NCBI RefSeq assembly: GCF_030246865.1
Contig: NZ_CP126738.1
Location: 3,162,001-3,226,000, forward strand
Source: Microbacterium sp. zg-B96
Lineage (GTDB): Bacteria; Actinomycetota; Actinomycetes; Actinomycetales; Microbacteriaceae
Direction: 5' to 3'
Length of the DNA stretch: 64,000 nucleotides
Part shown: piece by piece, positions 58,357 through 64,000 of the stretch
Layout: each line of letters opens with the position of its first letter
How positions within the stretch are numbered: the stretch's first letter is position 1
Program-made: the position numbers and the translations under genes
The notes under the pieces: generated by a model
Database searches by the model: none
Told to the model about the DNA's origin: nothing
The model's input: the letters and a program-made list of their open reading frames with translations, nothing else

Positions 58357-59205
58357 ATGACCATCGCACCACCCGGCGACAACACGGTGACTCGCACCGT
58401 CGCCATCGCGAAGGCGCGCGCTCGACGGCGGTTCTCCCCACGCAAGGCCCTGCTCGGCATCGCGGGCATCGTGCTGTTCCTCGCGATCTGGGAGATGGCG
58501 TCACGGACGGGCCTGGTGGACCCTCGCTATCTGCCGCCACCCACCGAGGTGATCCCCCACCTGTTCCAGATCGCCACGTTCCCCGACTTCTGGGTGGCGA
58601 TCGGCGACACCCTCCTGGCGTGGGGCACGGGCCTGCTCATCGCGTTCGTGCTGGCGACGACCGCCGGTGTCGTGATCGGGCTGTCGCCGTTCCTGCGCCG
58701 TGCGACGAACTCGACGGTGGAGTTCCTCCGTCCGATCCCGTCCGTCGCGCTCATCCCCCTCGCGGTGCTGCTGTTCGGCATCCGGTTCGAGGCGACCCTG
58801 CTGCTGGTGGTGTACGCGGCGTTCTGGCAGATCTTCATCCAGGTGCTGTACGGCGTCGCCGACGTCGATCAGGTCGCCATGAGCACGGGGCGCAGTTACG
58901 GCTTCTCCCGCTGGCAGCTCATCAGGGACATCGTGTTCCCGACGGCGTTGCCGTTCCTCATGACGGGCGTGCGACTCGCCTCGGCGATCGCCCTGATCCT
59001 GGCGATCACCGCGCAGCTGATCATCGGCACGCCGGGCTTGGGCTATCAGATCACGCTCGCCCAGAACGCGGGCAACTACGACACGATGTACGCGCTCATG
59101 ATCGCGACGGGGCTCCTGGGGGTGCTGATCAACGTCGGCGCCCGCGCGGCGGAGCGCCGGCTGCTGTCGTGGCACACGTCGGTGCGGGGGGAGGTGCCGG
59201 CATGA
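58357..59205 (+). CDS. ABC transporter permease 1 (SsuC/TauC type)
   Basis: A 282-residue permease of about six helices. The Arg/Lys-rich N terminus and LPPPTEVIPHLFQI segment, the STVEFLRPIPSVALIPLAVLLFGI loop and EAA-like STGRSYGFSRWQLIRDIVFP are family hallmarks. CAAGGAGG precedes the ATG. Overlaps the second permease by 4 bases. Confidence 0.87.
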   Translation: MTIAPPGDNTVTRTVAIAKARARRRFSPRKALLGIAGIVLFLAIWEMASRTGLVDPRYLPPPTEVIPHLFQIATFPDFWVAIGDTLLAWGTGLLIAFVLATTAGVVIGLSPFLRRATNSTVEFLRPIPSVALIPLAVLLFGIRFEATLLLVVYAAFWQIFIQVLYGVADVDQVAMSTGRSYGFSRWQLIRDIVFPTALPFLMTGVRLASAIALILAITAQLIIGTPGLGYQITLAQNAGNYDTMYALMIATGLLGVLINVGARAAERRLLSWHTSVRGEVPA

Positions 59206-59978
59206 GAAAAACCCTCGTCGCCATCACCTTCACCCTCGGGTTGCCCGTGATCCTCGTCACGCTCTGGTGGATCAACACGATCCTGTCGCCGAACTTCTTC
59301 ATCCCGGAACCCCCCGAGCTGATCGCCGAGTTCTTCGGGCTCTGGTTCGGCCCTCGCCTGTGGGCGGACGTGCTGCCGAGCCTTGCTCGGTTCGGCATGG
59401 GCGTGGCCCTGGCCATCGTCGTGGGGGTGCTCCTGGGCATCGTCATCGGCCTGAACCGCACCCTGCGGGCGATGACCGAGCCGCTGTTCGAGTTCTTCCG
59501 CGCCCTGCCCGCACCGGTTCTGGTGCCGCCGCTGCTGCTGATCATCGGTCCGAACGACGCGATGAAGGTGGTCGTGATCGCCATCGGCGCGGTCTGGCCG
59601 GTGCTGCTGAACACGGTCGAGGGGGTGCGGGCGACCGACCCGGTGCAGAACGACACGAGCCGCTCGTACGGCATCTCCGGATTCAACCGGGTGCGCTACC
59701 AGGTGCTCCCCTCCGCCGCGCCGCAGGTGCTGGCAGGGGTGCGACAGTGCCTGCCGATCGGGCTGATCCTCATGGTGATCTCCGAGATGTTCGCCCCCAC
59801 CGGGGGGCTGGGCGCTGCCATCATCCGCTTCCAGCGCACCTACGCCATCCCCGAGATGTGGTCGGGGATCCTGCTCCTGGGCATCGTCGGCTTCCTCGTC
59901 GCCATGCTGTTCCGCGTCGTCGAACGACGCATCCTCCGCTGGTACTACGGACTGAAGGATCTCGAGAATGCTGTCTGA
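59202..59978 (+). CDS. ABC transporter permease 2 (SsuC/TauC type)
   Basis: A 258-residue permease related to the preceding one (FFIPEPPELIAEFF; FFRALPAPVLVPPLLLIIG; TSRSYGISGFNRVRYQVLP). Two different permeases imply a heterodimeric channel, where most SsuC/TauC systems have one. ATG 59202 is in an ATGA overlap; the frame is open far upstream but that is the shadow of permease 1. Confidence 0.86.
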   Translation: MRKTLVAITFTLGLPVILVTLWWINTILSPNFFIPEPPELIAEFFGLWFGPRLWADVLPSLARFGMGVALAIVVGVLLGIVIGLNRTLRAMTEPLFEFFRALPAPVLVPPLLLIIGPNDAMKVVVIAIGAVWPVLLNTVEGVRATDPVQNDTSRSYGISGFNRVRYQVLPSAAPQVLAGVRQCLPIGLILMVISEMFAPTGGLGAAIIRFQRTYAIPEMWSGILLLGIVGFLVAMLFRVVERRILRWYYGLKDLENAV

Positions 59979-60831
59979 CTCTTCTGCACCACTGCAGACC
60001 GTCTCGTACGGTCGCACCCTGCCCGCTGCGGACACCCTGTTGTCGGTACGGAACCTGAAGAAGGTCTACACCACCGACGGCGGTGACATCGAGGCCGTCC
60101 GCGACCTCACCTTCGACCTCGGCAAGAACGAGCTCACGTGCCTGGTGGGCCCCTCGGGTTCGGGAAAGACGACGCTTCTCAAATGCATCGCGGGCCTACT
60201 TACGCCGACATCGGGTGAGGTCGTGCTCGACGGCAAGAAGGTGACCGCGCCGCCGAAGAAGATGGCGGTCGTCTTCCAGGAGTACGGCCGCTCCCTGTTC
60301 CCCTGGTTGCGGGTCTTCGAGAACGTCGAGCTGCCGCTGAAGAACTCCGGCATGGGCAAGGACCAGCGCCGGGCTCTCGTCGAGGAGGCGCTGGCCAACG
60401 TGGGCCTCGATCACGTACCGCGGTCGTATCCGTGGCAGCTCTCCGGCGGAATGCAGCAGCGCGTGGCCATCGCCCGAGCCATCGCCTACCAACCGGAGGT
60501 GCTGCTCATGGACGAACCGTTCGCCGCTGTGGACGCCCAGACCCGCGCCGACCTCGAGGACCTCGTGCGAGGGGTGCGCAAAACGCTGGGGCTGTCGGTG
60601 CTCTTCGTCACACACGACATCGACGAGTCGGTCTATCTCGGGGAGCGGGTGATCATGCTCTCGAGCTCGCCGACCATCGTGCAGGAGGACCTCCTCGTCG
60701 ACCTCCCCGAGGAGCGCGACCAGCTGGAGACGCGGTCGATGCCGCGCTTCACCGAGCTGCGTCGCCATGTGTACGAGCAGATCCAGCTGGCGAAGAAGGG
60801 GTTCCGTCCGGACGTGGCGACCCGCGCATGA
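59968..60831 (+). CDS. ABC transporter ATPase (SsuB/TauB type)
   Basis: A 287-residue ATPase with Walker A GPSGSGKTT, Q-loop FQEYGRSLFPWL, signature LSGGMQQRVAIA and Walker B VLLMDEPFAAVD. Overlaps the permease gene by 11 bases and the exporter gene by 4. Completes the transporter with the binding protein at 55,723. Confidence 0.9.
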   Translation: MLSDSSAPLQTVSYGRTLPAADTLLSVRNLKKVYTTDGGDIEAVRDLTFDLGKNELTCLVGPSGSGKTTLLKCIAGLLTPTSGEVVLDGKKVTAPPKKMAVVFQEYGRSLFPWLRVFENVELPLKNSGMGKDQRRALVEEALANVGLDHVPRSYPWQLSGGMQQRVAIARAIAYQPEVLLMDEPFAAVDAQTRADLEDLVRGVRKTLGLSVLFVTHDIDESVYLGERVIMLSSSPTIVQEDLLVDLPEERDQLETRSMPRFTELRRHVYEQIQLAKKGFRPDVATRA

Positions 60832-62051
60832 GCCCACCGCGCCCCGTGCCGCGCACCCCGGGACGCATCGATCCCGGACTCATGCTCGCCCTGGGGTTCG
60901 TCGCGATGGCGGGGTCGCTCTCGACCGACGTGTATCTGCCGGCATTCCCGCAGATCGCGGCGGCGTTCCAGGTCGAAGCATCCGCCGTGCAGCTGACCAT
61001 GACGGCCTTCCTCATCGGTTCGGCGGCGGGACAGCTGGTCATCGGCGCATTCTCGGACGCCCTCGGCCGGCGGCGCACGCTGCTGGCCGCCTTGGCGGTG
61101 TTCACCGCCTGCGCCTACCTTGCCGCAGTCAGTCCCTCAGTCGGCGTACTCATCGCCATCCGCGCGGTGCAGGGGTTCGCGGGTTCCGCGGGGGCGGTGC
61201 TGGCACGCGCGATCGTGGCAGATCTGGCCGACCGGCAGCAGGCGGTGCGCGCGTTCAGCCTGCTCTGGGCCATGATCGCCCTCGGCCCCGCCATCGCGGT
61301 TCCCTTGGGTGGCTGGCTCGCCCAGACGGGGGGCTGGCGCGTGACGCTTCTCGGGGTGGCGGTGCTGGCCACGGCGATGCTGCTGGTCGCATCTTTCGTC
61401 ATCCCCGAGAGCCTGCCGCCGGACCGCCGGCATCCGTTCACCTTCGCCGCGATCGGCGGCAACATCGGTCGCCTGCTGCGCGACAGCGCGTTCGTCGGCT
61501 ACGCCGTCGCCTTCGGCCTCGGCTACGGCACGCTCATCGTGTACATCAGCTCGTCGTCGTTCATCGTGCAGAACATCTTCGGGACGACTCCGCTGGGCTA
61601 CTCGCTGACCTTCTCGTTCACGGGCCTGTGCATCATGTCGGGCGCGTGGCTCAGCGGCCGCGTCGCCCAGCGCGTCGGCACCGGCCGCACCCTGCTGGTA
61701 GCCCAGCTGCTGCAGCTGACCGCGGCGGGGATCTCCGGTGTGCTCGCGGTGTCCGGAGCCTTCACCCTGGCCTGGTACCTGCCGCTGATGGGCGGGTTCG
61801 CCGTGGGATGCGGGGCGGTCATGTCGACGGCATCCGCCATCGCCGTCGGCCGCGCCGCCCGGACGGCGGGGGCGGGTTCCGCATTGATCGGCTTCAGTCA
61901 GTTCGCTTTCGGCGCCGCGGCCTCGCCGCTGGGCGGGCTGCTCGGCACCGGCACCGCGGTGCCCGCACTGTTCTTCATGACCCTGCTTCCCCTGCTGGCT
62001 GTCGGGGCAGCCGGTGCCGGGCGCATGCTGGAGCGTCGGAACCCTGCGTGA
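60828..62051 (+). CDS. Bcr/CflA-type MFS exporter
   Basis: A 407-residue 12-TM drug:H+ antiporter. STDVYLPAFPQIAAAFQVEASAVQLTMTAFLIG near residue 25 is the Bcr/CflA hallmark, followed by the motif-A loop GAFSDALGRRRTL. ATG 60828 overlaps the ATPase stop by 4 bases, so it is co-translated with the importer. Its role may be to expel a toxic substrate or intermediate. Confidence 0.86.
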   Translation: MSPPRPVPRTPGRIDPGLMLALGFVAMAGSLSTDVYLPAFPQIAAAFQVEASAVQLTMTAFLIGSAAGQLVIGAFSDALGRRRTLLAALAVFTACAYLAAVSPSVGVLIAIRAVQGFAGSAGAVLARAIVADLADRQQAVRAFSLLWAMIALGPAIAVPLGGWLAQTGGWRVTLLGVAVLATAMLLVASFVIPESLPPDRRHPFTFAAIGGNIGRLLRDSAFVGYAVAFGLGYGTLIVYISSSSFIVQNIFGTTPLGYSLTFSFTGLCIMSGAWLSGRVAQRVGTGRTLLVAQLLQLTAAGISGVLAVSGAFTLAWYLPLMGGFAVGCGAVMSTASAIAVGRAARTAGAGSALIGFSQFAFGAAASPLGGLLGTGTAVPALFFMTLLPLLAVGAAGAGRMLERRNPA

Positions 62052-62154
62052 GAGTGCCGGCCGCGGTTGATCCGGGGACGGTCAGGCCGCAGAATCAAAC
62101 GAATCCATCGACGCCGGCGCGATCTGCGCCGAACACAGAGAGGTGCATGCCGAG

Positions 62155-63651
62155 ATGACTGCAGACGCCATCACCACCGGGGCGCGAACGGGGCTCTACA
62201 TCGGAGGCCAGGAACGCTTCACCGACGAGACCCTGTCGATCCCAGACCCGGCCAGACCTGGCTTGATCGTCGGGGAGGCCGCCGCGGCCTCCGCCGACGA
62301 CGTGAGCGATGCCGTGGCCGCGGCCAAGGCCGCTCACCCCGCGTGGGAGGCGATGGGCGCGAAGGAGCGCGCGCGACTCATGGCCGACGCCATCGCCGGT
62401 ATCGGCGACGACCGCGATGAGGATGCCGCCATCCTGTCGCAGGAGAACGGCAAGGTGCGCTTCGAAGCGTGGGTGGATGCCCTCGTGTTCGAACTGCGCT
62501 GGAACCTCGCGCTCATGCTCGCCGACGAGGTCGACGTGCCGCGGACCCTGCCCGTCGTACCAGGCGCCATCCCGGTGTCCACCGAGGTGTCCTACCAGGC
62601 GCTCGGCGTGGTCACCGTGATCGTGCCGTTCAACTGGCCGATCGCGATCCTCGGCGCCTCCCTGCCGCACGTGCTGCTGGCCGGGAACACCGCGATCGTG
62701 AAGCCCCCGCCGTCGGCGCCGCTGGCCACGACCCGGGTGGTCCAGCGCCTCGCCGAGAAGCTCCCCGCCGGCGTGCTGAACGTCGTGACCGGCCGTGACG
62801 AGAACATGACCGGCCTCATCCAGAACACCGACATCGCCAAGGTGTCCTTCACCGGCTCGGTCAACGGCGGCAAGCGGATCATGGAGATGGCGTCCAAGAC
62901 CCTCACCCGGGTCATGCTGGAACTCGGCGGCAACGACGCCGCGATCTTCCTGGAGGACGCCGTCATCGACGATGTGCACCTCGACCGGCTCTACGCCGCG
63001 GTGTACGACACCACGGGGCAGATCTGCATGAACGCCAAGCGCGTCTACGTGCACCGTTCGCGGCTGGACGAGCTCGTCGCCGGGCTCACGGCGCGGCTCG
63101 AGAACGTCGTCATCGGCTACGGCCTCGACGAGGGCACCACGATGGGGCCGCTCCACCAGCCGGCGCAGAAGGCGTTCGTCGAGGAGATCATCGCCGAGGC
63201 GAAGGATGCCGGTGCCGACGTCCGCGAATTCGGCGAGCTGCCCGGCGGCGACCTCGCGGGCGGCAACTTCCTGCGGCCCGCGATCGTCGTGGACCCCCCG
63301 CTGGGGCTGCGCGTGGTGACCCAGGAGCAGTTCGGTCCTGTCATCCCGGTGATCCCGTTCGACACCGAGGAGCAGGCCGTACGTCTCGCCAACGACACGT
63401 GGGCCGGGTTGTGCGGGTCGGTGTGGACCGGCAGCCCCACCGCCGCCCACCGCGTCGGCAGCCAGTTGCGCTGCGGATATGTCTGGGTCAACGACCACGG
63501 CGCCACTCGCCTTGACCTGCGTGCACCCTTCGGCGGCATGAAGCAGTCGGGGATGGGACGCGAGCAGGGCATCGACGGAATCCGTTCCTTCCAGGACACC
63601 CGCTCGATCGCCACGATCGACCCCGAGGCCCTGGCCGGCATGGCGCACTGA
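62155..63651 (+). CDS. Aldehyde dehydrogenase
   Basis: A 498-residue ALDH with VPFNWPIAILG, general-base Glu in MLELGGND, and catalytic Cys in TGQICMNAKR. The pattern is close to aromatic (benzaldehyde/vanillin-type) and related aldehyde dehydrogenases, but the substrate is uncertain. ATG 62155 is chosen; a GTG 12 bases upstream is possible but would place the purine-rich stretch too close. Separated by 103 bases from the exporter, so it may have its own promoter. Ends at a clear terminator. Confidence 0.85.
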   Translation: MTADAITTGARTGLYIGGQERFTDETLSIPDPARPGLIVGEAAAASADDVSDAVAAAKAAHPAWEAMGAKERARLMADAIAGIGDDRDEDAAILSQENGKVRFEAWVDALVFELRWNLALMLADEVDVPRTLPVVPGAIPVSTEVSYQALGVVTVIVPFNWPIAILGASLPHVLLAGNTAIVKPPPSAPLATTRVVQRLAEKLPAGVLNVVTGRDENMTGLIQNTDIAKVSFTGSVNGGKRIMEMASKTLTRVMLELGGNDAAIFLEDAVIDDVHLDRLYAAVYDTTGQICMNAKRVYVHRSRLDELVAGLTARLENVVIGYGLDEGTTMGPLHQPAQKAFVEEIIAEAKDAGADVREFGELPGGDLAGGNFLRPAIVVDPPLGLRVVTQEQFGPVIPVIPFDTEEQAVRLANDTWAGLCGSVWTGSPTAAHRVGSQLRCGYVWVNDHGATRLDLRAPFGGMKQSGMGREQGIDGIRSFQDTRSIATIDPEALAGMAH

Positions 63652-63665
63652 CCGACAGGCGCGCA

Positions 63666-63699
63666 TGACGGGGTCCGGCCGAAGCGGCGGACCCCGTCA
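63666..63699 (+). terminator. Terminator after the aldehyde dehydrogenase
   Basis: Perfect 12-bp stem (63666-63677 with 63688-63699) and 10-base loop, 15 bases after the stop. Confidence 0.7.
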
Positions 63700-63733
63700 C
63701 GGTGCCTCACGGGTTCGCGCAGTACCTCTTGCC

Positions 63734-63755
63734 ATTACCTATCACCATAGGTAAT
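63734..63755. promoter_or_regulatory. Perfect palindrome upstream of the MetF-like gene
   Basis: ATTACCTAT-cacc-ATAGGTAAT, a perfect 9-4-9 inverted repeat 55 bases before the GTG at 63,811. Its AT-rich symmetric form in a GC-rich background points to an operator; TAGGTAAT may overlap the -10. The cognate regulator is not in the window. Confidence 0.65.
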
Positions 63756-63810
63756 CTGCATCTCGGAGGTGCAATGATGCCCTCTCCCTGAGAGGAAAGG
63801 ACCTCGATCA

Positions 63811-64000
63811 GTGGCCCAGACTTCACCGGCGGCACGCAGCGCCGCCCTCCGCCTCCTCGACGGCTTCTCGCTGGAGATGACCGGGAAGGACGTGCCGGGC
63901 CTCGAAGAGGCACGGGACACGATCCCCGCCGGCACGAAGATCAACGTGACATTCCTCGGCAACGAGGATCTTCAGATGCGGGTCGCCGCCGCCAAGGCCG
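63811..64000 (+). CDS. Methylenetetrahydrofolate reductase-like protein, N-terminal part
   Basis: Open to the right edge; 63 residues visible from GTG 63811 with AGAGGAAAGGACC upstream. SLEMTGKDVPGLEEARDTIPAGTKINVTFLGNEDL matches the beginning of MetF-type reductases, in which the early Glu (of SLEMT) is the catalytic residue. Shorter MetF-like proteins accompany tetrahydrofolate-dependent O-demethylases in some aromatic degraders, so the genes beyond the edge may concern methoxy-aromatics (inference). Confidence 0.65.
   Translation, partial: MAQTSPAARSAALRLLDGFSLEMTGKDVPGLEEARDTIPAGTKINVTFLGNEDLQMRVAAAKA

Noticed and set aside
1..64000. Whole window as a prophage or integrative element
   Set aside because: No integrase, recombinase, phage structural gene, tRNA-associated direct repeat or replication gene was found.

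Overview
The window is GC-rich, densely coded DNA with many GTG and TTG starts and many 4-bp ATGA/GTGA gene overlaps. Protein similarity and the actinobacterial character of the transporters, regulators and lipoproteins suggest a Gram-positive actinomycete, most likely of the Microbacteriaceae (Microbacterium-like). That placement is inference; no rRNA gene is present. I see no tRNA, CRISPR array, insertion sequence or prophage. No gene-free stretch exceeds about 220 bases.

Layout. (1) 1-2457: end of a DHA2-type MFS exporter and a POT-family peptide symporter. (2) 2461-11095: a complete protocatechuate branch of the beta-ketoadipate pathway (pcaHGBDCIJF on the minus strand, every junction overlapping or nearly so), an IclR regulator facing it, and pobA, which feeds in 4-hydroxybenzoate. 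(3) 11301-14785: a MetE-like zinc methyltransferase, purU and a CynX-type MFS transporter. (4) 14801-25828: a MarR regulator, then a minus-strand operon of VOC protein, FAH hydrolase, acetoacetyl-CoA synthetase, MhpA-type flavoprotein hydroxylase and thiolase; also an FMN reductase, a second FAH, an extradiol dioxygenase, and IclR and GntR regulators. (5) 25948-47252: accessory catabolic core with four acyl-CoA-dehydrogenase-fold (group D) flavin monooxygenases, a quinol-monooxygenase-like protein, a third FAH, a QorB-like reductase, SnoaL-type proteins, a flavin reductase and a Dpp-type ABC transporter. A secreted module sits inside it: Tat-exported heme peroxidase, PF03640 lipoprotein and three six-bladed propeller lipoproteins. 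(6) 47272-51948: TetR regulator with SDR, VOC protein, aldehyde dehydrogenase and a flavin reductase fused to an IclR-type sensor domain. (7) 52045-62051: SDR, amidohydrolase, acyl-CoA dehydrogenase, MaoC hydratase, NitT/TauT-type ABC transporter, acyl-CoA ligase and Bcr/CflA exporter. (8) 62155-64000: aldehyde dehydrogenase and the start of a MetF-like gene.

The regulatory DNA ties the accessory part together. A GTAC-rich operator-like motif occurs seven times (21.8-38.1 kb), in every divergent promoter of the core. A second palindrome, TTCCG-N5-CGGAA, occurs three times around the IclR/GntR genes. A third, MarR-type motif occurs twice, 36.7 kb apart: in front of marR and in front of the CoA-dependent operon at 52 kb. 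A perfect palindrome lies in the tetR/SDR promoter. My reading is a multi-regulator catabolic island for an aromatic or quinone-like compound that I cannot name. It would involve extracellular oxidation and binding, ABC import, two-component flavin hydroxylation, ring cleavage, FAH hydrolysis, acetoacetate activation and thiolysis. The protocatechuate pathway next to it is standard.
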